A stretch of 64,000 nucleotides of DNA from Rheinheimera sp. 1928-s. Its GTDB lineage: Bacteria; Pseudomonadota; Gammaproteobacteria; Enterobacterales; Alteromonadaceae. The stretch lies in contig NZ_JARIXP010000001.1 in assembly GCF_029269265.1 (NCBI RefSeq), positions 353,568 to 417,567 on the forward strand, written 5' to 3'. The translations under genes were made by a program, and so were the position numbers. Positions 25,840 to 34,369 of this stretch are shown here, piece after piece (the stretch's first letter is position 1; every line of letters begins with the position of its first letter). Under the pieces are notes generated by a model that was not told the origin of the DNA, made no database searches, and was given only the letters and a program-made list of their open reading frames with translations.

Positions 25840-27672
25840 ATGAGCGGAACCGCTTCAGCGATCGAAAAACTGCGTAATGTCGCCATTATCGCGCACGTTG
25901 ACCATGGTAAAACAACTTTGGTAGACAAATTACTGCAACAGTCAGGCACTTTTGATGCCCGCGCCAAGTTGCAGGAACGTGTCATGGACTCCAACGCCCA
26001 GGAATCCGAACGCGGTATAACCATTTTGGCAAAAAATACTTCAGTACGCTGGAACGGTTACCACATCAACATCCTGGACACACCAGGCCACGCCGACTTC
26101 GGTGGTGAAGTTGAACGTGTATTGTCTATGGCTGACTCTGTATTGTTATTAGTTGACGCTGTTGAAGGCCCAATGCCACAAACACGTTTCGTAACTCAAA
26201 AAGCTTTTGCCCACGGCTTAAAGCCTATTGTTGTTGTGAATAAAATTGACCGTCCGGGCGCACGTCCTGATTGGGTTATTGACCAGGTATTCGATCTGTT
26301 TGACAACTTAGGCGCAACTGACGAGCAGTTAGATTTCCCTATCGTTTACGCATCAGCGATCAATGGTTGGGCGACTCTGGATTACAACGAGCCAAAAACA
26401 GATATCAACGATTTGTTCGCAGCTATTGTTGAGCACGTAGCTCCGCCAAAAGTTGAACTGAACGGTGATACCCAAATTCAGGTGTCTCAGCTGGATTACT
26501 CAAGCTACTTAGGCATTATCGGTATCGGCCGTATCAAACGCGGTACTTTAAAGCCTAACCAGCAAGTCACAGTGATTGGTGCCGATGGCAATAAACGTAA
26601 TGCTAAAGTAGGTCAGGTTTTTGGTTACTTAGGCTTGGAGCGTATTGAAGCGACTGAAGCTAACGCTGGTGATATTGTTGCCTTCACTGGTTTAGGCGAG
26701 CTGAAAATCTCCGATACGATTTGCGCTCCAAACAATCTTGACCCGTTGCCAGCTCTGCAGGTAGACGAACCAACAGTGACTATGACCTTCCAGGTTAATA
26801 CGTCTCCGTTTGCTGGTAAAGAAGGTAAATTTGTTACTTCACGTCAGATTTTAGATCGCTTAAATGCTGAACTGAAACACAACGTAGCTTTACGTGTTGA
26901 AGAAACTGAAGACGGTGACAAGTTCAAAGTATCAGGCCGTGGTGAATTGCACTTAGGCGTGTTAATCGAAAACATGCGTCGTGAAGGTTTTGAACTGGCT
27001 GTATCACGTCCTGAAGTAATCATGAGAGTAGACGACGGCGTTAAAACTGAACCAATGGAAAACGTCACCATTGACGTGGAAGAACAGCACCAGGGTTCTA
27101 TCATGGAAAAAATGGGTGAGCGTAAAGCTGACCTGACCAATATGCAACCGGATGGTAAAGGCCGTATTCGTATGGACTTCAACATGCCAAGCCGTGGTTT
27201 AATTGGTTTCCGTACAGAGTTCATGACTTTGACTTCAGGTACCGGTCTGATGTACCACAGCTTCGACTGCTACGGCCCGTACAAAGGCGGTACTATTGGC
27301 CAGCGTATGAACGGTGTATTGATTTCTAACGCTACGGGTAAAGCTGCTGGTTACGCTATTTTCTCTTTGCAGGAACGTGGTCGTATGTTTATCAGCCATG
27401 CTGAAGAAGTGTATGAAGGTCAGGTCATCGGTATTCACAGCCGTAGCAACGACTTAACTGTAAACTGCTTAAAAGGCAAACAGTTAACTAACGTACGTGC
27501 TTCTGGTACTGACGAAGCCATCAACCTGGTTCCGCCAATCCGTTACGCTTTAGAACAGGCTCTGGAATTTATCGATGACGACGAACTGGTTGAAGTAACA
27601 CCAGCTTCTATTCGTATTCGCAAACGCCACTTAACTGAAAACGACCGTAAACGTGCTGGCCGTGCCGGTTAA
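25840..27672 (+). CDS. typA: Ribosome-associated GTPase TypA/BipA
   Basis: 610-aa translational GTPase acting in ribosome assembly and stress adaptation, notably in the cold. G1 AHVDHGKTT (residues about 18-26), G3 DTPGHADF, G4 [10 protein letters not shown]; domains II and III follow, and the C-terminal domain contains [16 protein letters not shown] precedes the ATG. Divergent from glnA as in E. coli. Confidence 0.98.
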   Translation: MSGTASAIEKLRNVAIIAHVDHGKTTLVDKLLQQSGTFDARAKLQERVMDSNAQESERGITILAKNTSVRWNGYHINILDTPGHADFGGEVERVLSMADSVLLLVDAVEGPMPQTRFVTQKAFAHGLKPIVVVNKIDRPGARPDWVIDQVFDLFDNLGATDEQLDFPIVYASAINGWATLDYNEPKTDINDLFAAIVEHVAPPKVELNGDTQIQVSQLDYSSYLGIIGIGRIKRGTLKPNQQVTVIGADGNKRNAKVGQVFGYLGLERIEATEANAGDIVAFTGLGELKISDTICAPNNLDPLPALQVDEPTVTMTFQVNTSPFAGKEGKFVTSRQILDRLNAELKHNVALRVEETEDGDKFKVSGRGELHLGVLIENMRREGFELAVSRPEVIMRVDDGVKTEPMENVTIDVEEQHQGSIMEKMGERKADLTNMQPDGKGRIRMDFNMPSRGLIGFRTEFMTLTSGTGLMYHSFDCYGPYKGGTIGQRMNGVLISNATGKAAGYAIFSLQERGRMFISHAEEVYEGQVIGIHSRSNDLTVNCLKGKQLTNVRASGTDEAINLVPPIRYALEQALEFIDDDELVEVTPASIRIRKRHLTENDRKRAGRAG

Positions 27673-27691
27673 TACGTTGTTTTAGTTAAAT

Positions 27692-27719
27692 AAAAAACCG
27701 CCTCCGGGCGGTTTTTTTC
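27692..27719 (+). terminator. Intrinsic terminator of typA
   Basis: ACCGCC pairs with GGCGGT around TCCG, flanked by an A-run and seven T. Confidence 0.9.
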
Positions 27720-27981
27720 ATTGGTGCGCCCAACAAAAGTTCATTGTATTGCCAACCAATAAGAAACCAGCACAAGGACTAATGGGTTCACTGTCAGGCT
27801 TTGTCAGCAAGGTATTACATCTGAACACGTCTTGGCACAATTAATCACTTCAGACAAAGGAACAGACTGGGCTATAGTGATGTCTGTAGAATAAGAGATT
27901 GTGGATCATTGATTCAGAGTTATCTGCCATCTGTTTTGTTGAAGTATTTGTGTGTCAGGTGCAAAAAAGAAGAGGTGTATT
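27720..27981. other. Intergenic region before the DUF3016 gene, nothing specific found
   Basis: No ORF with a ribosome binding site, RNA fold or clear promoter could be supported on either strand. A TGGCACAATTAAT stretch near 27834 lacks a -12 GC and was not accepted as a sigma-54 promoter. Confidence 0.4.
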
Positions 27982-28509
27982 ATGCGTTTTATAAAATCAG
28001 CTGTAGTGATGCTTTCCCTACTTGCCATGAGTGCTGCAATGGCAGGCGAAGTAAAAGTGGAATACAAAGACTACAAAAAGTTTACTGATATGAAACCAGC
28101 TAACGAAGTCCGTGGCGCCTATGAAAAAAGAACTATGGCCAGCTTCGATAAAATGTTTGCAGACCTAGCGAAAGAATTACCAGAAGGTTATAGCTGGGAT
28201 GTTGTAGTCACAGATATAGATTTAGCCGGTGATGTGAACCATATGTTCACCCAGACAGGTGAGCGGATCCGTGTGATCAAAGAGGTCTTTATTCCACGCA
28301 TCAATTTCAGTTATATCCTGCTTGATCAAAGCAAGACGGTTGTAATGGAAGAGAAAGATCTGAAGTTAAAAGATATGAGTTTCATGAGCAGAATTGGTAC
28401 GTTCAGAGCGGATCAGTCTTTTGAATTTGAACGTGTCATGTTAGAGCGTTGGTTTAAAGACAATATCAAACCTGTAGTGGCTTCACATCAGCAAAAAACG
28501 GCTAAATGA
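27982..28509 (+). CDS. DUF3016 domain-containing exported protein
   Basis: 175 aa. Signal peptide to about residue 20 (AMSAAMAG), then VKVEYKDYKKFTDMKPANE, the DUF3016 opening. The remainder describes a compact alpha/beta domain containing DVVVTDIDLAGDV. Function unknown; probably periplasmic. ATG at 27982 has AGAGG upstream; a frame extension of 10 codons lacks support. Its 3' end overlaps the convergent 99-aa gene by 8 bp. Confidence 0.8.
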   Translation: MRFIKSAVVMLSLLAMSAAMAGEVKVEYKDYKKFTDMKPANEVRGAYEKRTMASFDKMFADLAKELPEGYSWDVVVTDIDLAGDVNHMFTQTGERIRVIKEVFIPRINFSYILLDQSKTVVMEEKDLKLKDMSFMSRIGTFRADQSFEFERVMLERWFKDNIKPVVASHQQKTAK

Positions 28510-28801
28510 GATTAGCAATTTCTCTGTAAATGGCAACGGCCTCCTCCCGGCTTAACTGGCCACTGGAGGCTGCTTTTCCTATAGTGCTTGTTACCCGAAT
28601 TGAATCCTGCCGGCTTTCTTCCTTCTGCGGTTGCTCTTGTGGCAAGCTGGAGATTGTCTGCTGAAATTTGTTTTGCTGTAATGCGGGTTCCAGCTCCCTT
28701 GAGAGCAAAGATCCGGGATTAGGGTGCGACGGAGTGCCGGAAAAGGCAGATTGCCGAGCTTCCTGTTTGATGCTGTCTAATGACGTTGTTAAAGTGGCCA
28801 T
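28502..28801 (-). CDS. Hypothetical protein, 99 aa
   Basis: Not recognised. Soluble, no signal peptide, rich in Ser and Gln through a probably disordered middle (about 20-70), with a short conserved-looking tail SGQLSREEAVAIYREIANLI. A strong ribosome site (GGAGAAGGAG) precedes the ATG. Tail-to-tail overlap of 8 bp with the DUF3016 gene. 83 bp after the neighbouring 102-aa gene on the same strand, so the two may form one unit. Confidence 0.65.
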   Translation of the reverse strand: MATLTTSLDSIKQEARQSAFSGTPSHPNPGSLLSRELEPALQQNKFQQTISSLPQEQPQKEESRQDSIRVTSTIGKAASSGQLSREEAVAIYREIANLI

Positions 28802-28884
28802 GGCGTACTCCTTCTCCTCTGTTAGAGTAGTGCAACGGCCTTTTTGCGTTAGAATAGTTTTTTATAAGAAGGTTGAAAAATAAC

Positions 28885-29193
28885 CTATTTTGTAATGACC
28901 TGGCGGAACTCAGCTAAGGTTTTGTGTAATAACTGAATTTGTTTGACTACTCGCTGCAAGGTGGCGGTATTAAACTGCTGAGTTTGACGCATAGCTGCAA
29001 CCTGTTCAGCTGCTTCGCTTAAATAAGGCATGAATCTGTTGCTGCTGACCTGAAAACTCTTATCGTTCACAAAAATAGTCTGATAGTTGCCATGACCTTG
29101 TTGCTGGATATCGTCTAAAACTGCGTCTGCATCCAAAGCTTTGCGATACAGATCTTTTAAGTTTTGATCCAGTTGTTCCAGTAATTGATCCAT
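28885..29193 (-). CDS. Hypothetical helical protein, 102 aa
   Basis: Not recognised. Strongly helical/coiled-coil, cytosolic (no signal peptide); opening MDQLLEQLDQNLKDLYRKAL and ending with a second heptad-like segment (VVKQIQLLHKTLAEFRQVI). The ATG lies after a GGAGAC-type site. Codon use resembles its neighbours, so not an obvious recent import. Confidence 0.65.
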   Translation of the reverse strand: MDQLLEQLDQNLKDLYRKALDADAVLDDIQQQGHGNYQTIFVNDKSFQVSSNRFMPYLSEAAEQVAAMRQTQQFNTATLQRVVKQIQLLHKTLAEFRQVITK

Positions 29194-29317
29194 GATTTTG
29201 TCTCCAAAAAATTTTCAGCATTATGCCACAGCCAGCAACAGATGCCGATTGAGCCGGGCAGCTTTTCTCTGCGAATTGGGAAAGATTGAGGCAGGCGGTT
29301 TGTTTTTGTTTTGATTT

Positions 29318-29330
29318 GTTATATTATCTC
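29318..29330 (+). promoter_or_regulatory. Possible Zur box upstream of the MerC gene
   Basis: GTTATATTATCTC matches the Zur-box core GTTATA-N-TATAAC at 11 of 13 positions. It sits 28 bp before the start codon. zur itself is in this window (57429-57878). Consensus match only. Confidence 0.35.
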
Positions 29331-29357
29331 ACTCCTTCAAAATCGGAGTGTCAATTC

Positions 29358-29753
29358 GTGCTAAGTCAGGTTCGCAATACGTTGGATAAAGTAGGTATAG
29401 CCATCACATCTTTGTGCGCTATCCATTGTATTATGCTGCCTGTATTATTGCCTTTATTACCGCTGTTAGGCTTAAGCGCCTGGCATAACCATGCCTTTGA
29501 GCAGGTTATTTTACTGATCACTATGGCGTTGGGTTTTATTACCTTGTTTGCTGGTTTCCACCGTTATCACAAAAAGATTTATCCTTTTTATTCGTTATTT
29601 TTAGGTGGTTTTATCTACTGGCAAAAAGATATTTTTGGCCATGACTACGAACATTACATTCTGATTGTCGGCGCATCTTTTGTGGTGCTGGCACATATCT
29701 TAAATATACGTCTCTGCAATCAGTGCCATAGTTGTGACAGCCACAAACACTGA
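29358..29753 (+). CDS. MerC-domain membrane protein
   Basis: 131 aa with four membrane segments (about 10-35, 43-62, 68-85, 93-112). The CxxHC-like pair in LCAIHCIMLPVLLPLLP near residues 17-22 is the MerC metal-thiol motif; a Cys/His-rich tail (CNQCHSCDSHKH) follows. MerC proteins transport mercuric or other soft metal ions; without mer genes here Hg is not implied. The GTG at 29358 is chosen because CGGAGTG lies about 8 bases upstream; the frame is open to 29286. Possible Zur control suggests a zinc link (inference). Confidence 0.82.
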   Translation: MLSQVRNTLDKVGIAITSLCAIHCIMLPVLLPLLPLLGLSAWHNHAFEQVILLITMALGFITLFAGFHRYHKKIYPFYSLFLGGFIYWQKDIFGHDYEHYILIVGASFVVLAHILNIRLCNQCHSCDSHKH

Positions 29754-29767
29754 TCTTTTTTGGAATG

Positions 29768-30451
29768 CTACCAGCTTCTGGCTTCCAGCGGATAATTACA
29801 AAAAATTCCATCCACACCTAACTGCTGCATTTTTGCGGCAGTGACAGCATCGTTTACTGTGTAAACCCACACTTTTAAGCCACGTTGATGCGCATCCAAC
29901 ACCATCTGTTGGTTAATAAAACCTTTATCACAGTTCACTGACCATGCCCCCAGCTCTGATGCAAAGGCGGCGTAATCCAGCGGTAATGAGGCTGTTAAAG
30001 CGCCGAGTTTTAAATCAGATCTTTGGCTTTTAACTTGTTTGAGCAAATGGTGATTAAAAGAAGAGATCACTAATTTTTGGGGATCTGTATTTAGCTGTGT
30101 TTCGGCTTTTTTAAGCAGCTCTAGTAATGGTTTCGCCGTGTCTGCACCTTTGAGTTCAATATTCAGCAGCGTCTGATTGTTCACCAGTTGCAGCACTTGC
30201 CATAAAGTCGGCACCTGCTGACCAGAGCCTGCGTCCAGTTGCTGTAATTGCTTGAGTGTAAAATCCTGCAACAAGCCTGTGCCATTAGTGGTGCGATTGA
30301 CATTTTCGTCATGGATCACCACCAACTCGTTTTCGACACAAAACACATCAATTTCAATACCATCAGCATTTGCCAACAGAGCTTGTTCTATCGCCAGCAA
30401 GGTATTTTCCGGGTAAAAACCGCTGGCACCACGGTGGGCAATAATCTGCAT
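29768..30451 (-). CDS. Glycerophosphodiester phosphodiesterase
   Basis: 227 aa cytosolic UgpQ-like enzyme that splits glycerophosphodiesters to glycerol 3-phosphate and alcohol. Catalytic motifs: IAHRGASGFYPENT (His and Arg), EIDVFCVENELVVIHDE, and the C-terminal VWTVN-like VYTVND. GGAG precedes ATG 30451; a frame extension upstream has no ribosome site. Downstream of psd on the same strand, but a terminator lies between. Confidence 0.93.
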   Translation of the reverse strand: MQIIAHRGASGFYPENTLLAIEQALLANADGIEIDVFCVENELVVIHDENVNRTTNGTGLLQDFTLKQLQQLDAGSGQQVPTLWQVLQLVNNQTLLNIELKGADTAKPLLELLKKAETQLNTDPQKLVISSFNHHLLKQVKSQRSDLKLGALTASLPLDYAAFASELGAWSVNCDKGFINQQMVLDAHQRGLKVWVYTVNDAVTAAKMQQLGVDGIFCNYPLEARSW

Positions 30452-30466
30452 GTTTATTCTCCAGAA

Positions 30467-30507
30467 ACGTCGCAACGTCGCAACAACGTTCCCGACAGTT
30501 GCGACGT
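30467..30507. repeat. Short repeat and hairpin upstream of the GDPD gene
   Basis: ACGTCGCA occurs twice in tandem (30467-30474, 30475-30482). The second copy belongs to ACGTCGCAAC, which pairs perfectly with GTTGCGACGT (30498-30507) across 13 bases. Located between the psd terminator and the GDPD start. Confidence 0.6.
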
Positions 30508-30525
30508 ACCGTACATCCTGTACAT

Positions 30526-30553
30526 AAAAAGCAGAGACTAAGCTCTGCTTTTT
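30526..30553 (-). terminator. Intrinsic terminator of psd
   Basis: AAAAAGCAGAG pairs with CTCTGCTTTTT around 6 bases; on the minus strand a T-run follows. Confidence 0.88.
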
Positions 30554-30559
30554 ATTTGA

Positions 30560-31426
30560 TTAAGCCTTGTTGACTATATCGGCAAAAGGCTCGCCCATGC
30601 GGGTTACTGCTGTTGGATATTGCTTGTCAGTAAATTCAATCTGACCCGCCTGGAACGCCAGGATCACTGTGGATCCTAATTTAAAGCGGCCCATTTCTGC
30701 ACCTTTTTCTAAAGTCACAGCTTGTGGCCCTGTGGCAGGGTAAGTCCAGCGGAACACGTCTTTACCTGCAGGTGGAGTCACAGTGCCAGCCCAGACAGTT
30801 TCTATGCTGGCTACTATAGTTGCGCCTACCAATACCAGTGCCATTGGGCCCAATTCAGTATCAAAAATTGCCACTACACGCTCATTACGGGCAAATAAAT
30901 CAGGCACGTTTTCGGCGGTTAGTGGGTTCACAGAAAACAAGTCGCCTGGCACATAAATCATTTCACGTAAGGTGCCTGTTACAGGCATATGAATACGGTG
31001 ATAGTCTTTTGGTGCTAAATAAATAGTGGCAAATTTACCGCCAGCATAAGGCGCTGCCGTAGCTGCATCACCGCCTAATAAAGCCTGTAGTGAGTAGTTG
31101 TGGTTCTTCGCCTGAATAAGCTTGCCGTCGACGATGTCACCTAACTGACTAATCGCACCATCGACCGGCTGACAGACTACATCAGAGTCGGTATTTATTG
31201 GGCGTATACCTTCTTTTAATGGGCGGGTAAAAAATTCATTAAAGCTGGCGTAGTCAGACGCTTTTTCAAATTGGGCCTCGGCCATATTAATTTTATAGGC
31301 CTTGATAAACAGGCTGATCAGCGCATGGCTGATAAAGCCCAGACGAGCCGCTGCCAGATAGCCAACAAGACGGGACAACAAATGCTTTGGCATTGCGTAT
31401 TGCAATGCAATTTTGACTTTATCCAT
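30560..31426 (-). CDS. psd: Phosphatidylserine decarboxylase proenzyme
   Basis: Makes phosphatidylethanolamine at the inner membrane. 288 aa. The self-cleavage site LGST is near residue 254 ([11 protein letters not shown]), where the Ser becomes the pyruvoyl cofactor; [16 protein letters not shown] and the N-terminal [13 protein letters not shown] are also family hallmarks. 14 bp downstream of rsgA, as in E. coli. Confidence 0.97.
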   Translation of the reverse strand: MDKVKIALQYAMPKHLLSRLVGYLAAARLGFISHALISLFIKAYKINMAEAQFEKASDYASFNEFFTRPLKEGIRPINTDSDVVCQPVDGAISQLGDIVDGKLIQAKNHNYSLQALLGGDAATAAPYAGGKFATIYLAPKDYHRIHMPVTGTLREMIYVPGDLFSVNPLTAENVPDLFARNERVVAIFDTELGPMALVLVGATIVASIETVWAGTVTPPAGKDVFRWTYPATGPQAVTLEKGAEMGRFKLGSTVILAFQAGQIEFTDKQYPTAVTRMGEPFADIVNKA

Positions 31427-31440
31427 AGTGGATTTAAACC

Positions 31441-32484
31441 TCAGGGTTGAAAATAATTCGGTTTGTCCTGCGCCATACTCAGCAGGATTTTATGATAACT
31501 GGCAAAACGTTCCGGGTGAATTTCACCAATACTGACCGCATGTTGCAGCGCACAGCCCGGATCGTTTAAATGTTTACAATCACGGAATTTGCAGCGGCCG
31601 AGCCAGTCTTTGAATTCCGGAAAACCTAAAACAATTTGGTCTGGTTCTAAATGCCACAAGGCGAATTCACGGATACCAGGTGAATCAATTAAATCGCCGC
31701 CATCAGGTAAATGATACAAACGTGCTGTGGTCGTCGTGTGTTGGCCTAAACCTGAGTTTTCTGACACGGCGCGGGTTTCTACACCCAAATCAGGCAGCAG
31801 GTTATTCACTAAAGAGGACTTTCCTACACCAGACTGACCGACAAAAATACTGACGCCTTGCTTCAAATAAGAATCCAGCTGAGCTGTGCCTTCACCTGTT
31901 TTAGCGCTCAGTAATAAAAACTCGTAACCAATGTTTTGATAAATAGCCAACTGCTGATCGACTTCCGCGCGCTGCTCTTCGGTTAATAAATCAATTTTGT
32001 TCAGCAATAACAACGGCTTGATATGCATGGCTTCGGCCGCGATTAAATAGCGGTCGACAATATTCAGCGAAAACGCAGGTAAAACGGCGGAGACAATAAT
32101 CATTAAATCTATATTGGCTGCTACAGGTTTTAAACCATCATAAAAGTCGGGGCGCAGTAATACAGACTCACGTTCAGCGACAGCTTCCACCACACCTTCA
32201 GGGCCACCACCTGGCACCTTGGTGCGGCAGAAAACCACTTTGTCGCCTGTGACTAAGGAGTTGATAGTGCGACGGATATTGCAACGGAAAATCTGGCCTG
32301 AGCTATCTTCAATATCGGCATGTTGACCAAAACGACTGATCACTAAGCCATGTTCGGCTTCAGCCAATAAGTCAGAATCCAACTCTTTTTTGTTGGTTTT
32401 ATTCTGAGCCCGGGCTAAACGACGATCCTGGTTGGCGGCTATACGTTGATGCTGGCGTTGATTGAGGTGCTTTTTTTTGGTCAC
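31441..32484 (-). CDS. rsgA: Small ribosomal subunit biogenesis GTPase RsgA
   Basis: 347-aa circularly permuted GTPase that tests the decoding centre of the maturing 30S. Basic N-terminal extension, OB domain (about 45-110), G4 LLNKIDLL preceding G1 [12 protein letters not shown] and G3 DSPGIREF, then a Cys/His zinc knuckle [16 protein letters not shown]. Divergent from orn, followed by psd. Confidence 0.97.
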   Translation of the reverse strand: MTKKKHLNQRQHQRIAANQDRRLARAQNKTNKKELDSDLLAEAEHGLVISRFGQHADIEDSSGQIFRCNIRRTINSLVTGDKVVFCRTKVPGGGPEGVVEAVAERESVLLRPDFYDGLKPVAANIDLMIIVSAVLPAFSLNIVDRYLIAAEAMHIKPLLLLNKIDLLTEEQRAEVDQQLAIYQNIGYEFLLLSAKTGEGTAQLDSYLKQGVSIFVGQSGVGKSSLVNNLLPDLGVETRAVSENSGLGQHTTTTARLYHLPDGGDLIDSPGIREFALWHLEPDQIVLGFPEFKDWLGRCKFRDCKHLNDPGCALQHAVSIGEIHPERFASYHKILLSMAQDKPNYFQP

Positions 32485-32614
32485 TGTGGCCTTGTGCCTT
32501 TACTGTCGCCTGACTGCGGCGGTTTTTACTTTGCTTAAGGCATAGTATGATACCGCTATTCGGGCAAGTTACAAAGCAGCAAAACTGGCTGCAAATAATC
32601 AAAGGTATTTAAGC

Positions 32615-33166
32615 ATGGCGAGCAACGACAATAATCTGGTGTGGATCGATCTGGAAATGACAGGTCTGGATCCGGAAAAAGATGTGATTCTGGAAATGGC
32701 CACTATAGTGACCGACAGCCAGTTAAATATCCTTGCTGAAGGCCCGGTGTTCGCCATTAAAACACCAAAAGAAGTTTTAGATGCTATGGACGCATGGTGC
32801 ACTGAAACCCATGGCAAAAGCGGTTTAACCAAACGTTGCCTGGAAAGTGAAGTTGAATTAGCCGACGCTATGGCACAGACCATCAGCTTCCTGTCTGATT
32901 ATGTGCCTGCGGGAAAATCTCCTATGTGTGGTAACAGCATTGGTCAGGACAGACGCTTTCTAGTCAAGTACGCGCCGGAATTTGAAGCCTTTTTCCACTA
33001 CCGCAATCTGGATGTCAGTACTGTGAAAGAGTTAGCCAGAAGATGGTACCCGGAAGTGACTAAGCTGGTTAAAAAGTCATCAAGTCATTTAGCTTTGGAT
33101 GATATTCGGGAATCTATTGCTGAATTAGCAGTTTATAAAACGCATTTTTTCAAAATACCTGAATAA
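32615..33166 (+). CDS. orn: Oligoribonuclease
   Basis: 183-aa DEDDh 3'-5' exoribonuclease that degrades 2-5 nt RNA and pGpG. DEDD residues seen in [12 protein letters not shown] (first Asp/Glu), [11 protein letters not shown] and [13 protein letters not shown] (His-Asp). pGpG is the breakdown product of cyclic-di-GMP, which links it to the EAL protein at 7801. Divergent from rsgA. Confidence 0.98.
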   Translation: MASNDNNLVWIDLEMTGLDPEKDVILEMATIVTDSQLNILAEGPVFAIKTPKEVLDAMDAWCTETHGKSGLTKRCLESEVELADAMAQTISFLSDYVPAGKSPMCGNSIGQDRRFLVKYAPEFEAFFHYRNLDVSTVKELARRWYPEVTKLVKKSSSHLALDDIRESIAELAVYKTHFFKIPE

Positions 33167-33172
33167 AATCTC

Positions 33173-33200
33173 TTGCAAAGGGCAGAGAATTTTGTAAAAT
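33173..33200 (+). promoter_or_regulatory. Stable-RNA type promoter of the tRNA-Gly pair
   Basis: TTGCAA, 16 bases, TAAAAT, followed by a GC-rich discriminator GCGCGCC typical of stringently controlled tRNA promoters. The first tRNA starts 95 bp later. Confidence 0.65.
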
Positions 33201-33203
33201 GCG

Positions 33204-33242
33204 CGCCGCTTCGAACGAAAATTCAATTGAAGCGGCGTTTTT
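33204..33242 (+). terminator. Terminator-like hairpin in the leader of the tRNA transcript
   Basis: CGCCGCTTC pairs with GAAGCGGCG across 16 bases and is followed by five T. It could end the orn transcript, but it lies downstream of the tRNA promoter, so initiation there would place it at the 5' end of the tRNA precursor. Confidence 0.6.
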
Positions 33243-33294
33243 AGTAATCTTCTTTATAACCAACATAAAGAGCAATAATTACTAACAACAGGAT

Positions 33295-33370
33295 GCGGGC
33301 ATAGCTCAGTTGGTAGAGCGCGACCTTGCCAAGGTCGAGGTCACGAGTTCGAGCCTCGTTGCCCGCTCCA
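33295..33370 (+). tRNA. tRNA-Gly (anticodon GCC), copy 1
   Basis: 76 nt with encoded CCA: acceptor GCGGGCA/TGCCCGC, D arm GCTC/GAGC, anticodon stem CGACC/GGTCG with loop TTGCCAA (GCC), T arm ACGAG/CTCGT with TTCGAGC. Identical to copy 2. Confidence 0.98.
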
Positions 33371-33419
33371 AATTAAAACTTGTTAACCAACAACAAGTTT
33401 TACGAAAGAACCCACCCAT

Positions 33420-33495
33420 GCGGGCATAGCTCAGTTGGTAGAGCGCGACCTTGCCAAGGTCGAGGTCACGAGTTCGAGCCTCGTTGCCCGCTCCA
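33420..33495 (+). tRNA. tRNA-Gly (anticodon GCC), copy 2
   Basis: 76 nt, every base as in copy 1, 49 bp downstream. Both are followed by AAATT, so the duplication extends a little beyond the gene. Confidence 0.98.
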
Positions 33496-33619
33496 AATTT
33501 TCCTCACTTTTCTATTTTCATTCTAAATCCCAAACTTACTCTTTTGTCCTGAACCCAACTTGCTGGCTGATTTTATTACTGCTATCTTTGCCAGACTAAA
33601 ACTTACAGGTAAGACCAGT

Positions 33620-34114
33620 ATGGAAGCCATCAATAAACTTGGCCGTTATGTTGCCAAAATCAATCACTACTCGCCTTGGTTACGCTCGCCTTTATTAAGC
33701 TTGTTATTTGGCAAAGCTGTAAAGTTTGCCGGTACCGCTTCAGTCAAAGTCGATGTACTAAATTTTCAGCAGGCGCAGTTAAGTCTGGCCAATAAAACCA
33801 AAGTGCAAAACCATATAGGTTCTGTGCATGCAGCTGCTATGGCCTTGTTGGGCGAATCAGCCAGTGGTTTTTTAGTGGGTTTGCATGTAGCCGACGATCG
33901 TATTCCGCTGTTAAAGTCGATGCAGCTGAATTATGTCAAAAGGGCCACTGGCAAGCTCATCGCTACGACATCGTTAACTGAAGAGCAGATCCAGTTTATT
34001 CGCGACACAGAAAAAGGTGATATCACTATGGTGGTAAAGATCACTGACGAACTGAATGTGGAGCCAGTAATCGCAGAGTTTGTCTGGGCCTGGGTGCCTA
34101 AGCAGAGAAAATAA
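33620..34114 (+). CDS. DUF4442 hotdog-fold protein (thioesterase-like)
   Basis: 164 aa. NHIGSVHAAAMALLGE resembles the catalytic segment of PaaI-type hotdog thioesterases, and the arrangement matches DUF4442. Likely acts on an acyl thioester; substrate unknown. ATG 33620 follows CAGGT; the frame opens 20 codons earlier but without a ribosome site. Followed by DUF1289 after 51 bp. Confidence 0.8.
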   Translation: MEAINKLGRYVAKINHYSPWLRSPLLSLLFGKAVKFAGTASVKVDVLNFQQAQLSLANKTKVQNHIGSVHAAAMALLGESASGFLVGLHVADDRIPLLKSMQLNYVKRATGKLIATTSLTEEQIQFIRDTEKGDITMVVKITDELNVEPVIAEFVWAWVPKQRK

Positions 34115-34165
34115 AGCTTGGATGGTTTGTTGCAGGCTATGATTAACCCAGTAACGGAGACTTCT

Positions 34166-34369
34166 ATGCCTGCATCACCTTGTAACCGCATTTGTTGTTT
34201 AAATCATTCTGACGTCTGTTTAGGCTGTGGTCGTACTTTGCAGGAAATTAAAGACTGGCATGTCGCTGATCGCACACAGAAGTTGGACATCTTACTGCAG
34301 GCGCAGTTGCGGCTTATGGCTCAGCCCCAGTTTGACCTCAGGCATCCCGAGGTAATCCCTTCTGAATAA
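34166..34369 (+). CDS. DUF1289 small cysteine-rich protein
   Basis: 67 aa. The pattern PCNRICCLNHSDVCLGCGRT near residues 4-24 is the DUF1289 signature (E. coli YdhL-like), probably a metal-binding site. CGGAG precedes ATG 34166. Its last 32 bp overlap the convergent queG 3' end. Function unknown. Confidence 0.85.
   Translation: MPASPCNRICCLNHSDVCLGCGRTLQEIKDWHVADRTQKLDILLQAQLRLMAQPQFDLRHPEVIPSE

Noticed and set aside
26844-27224. 126-aa antisense ORF within typA
   Set aside because: Mirror of typA codon bias; Ser/Arg-rich low-information translation.
33295-33495. tRNA pair as a CRISPR or phage attachment site
   Set aside because: Only two copies, both complete functional tRNAs, with no integrase or spacer pattern nearby.
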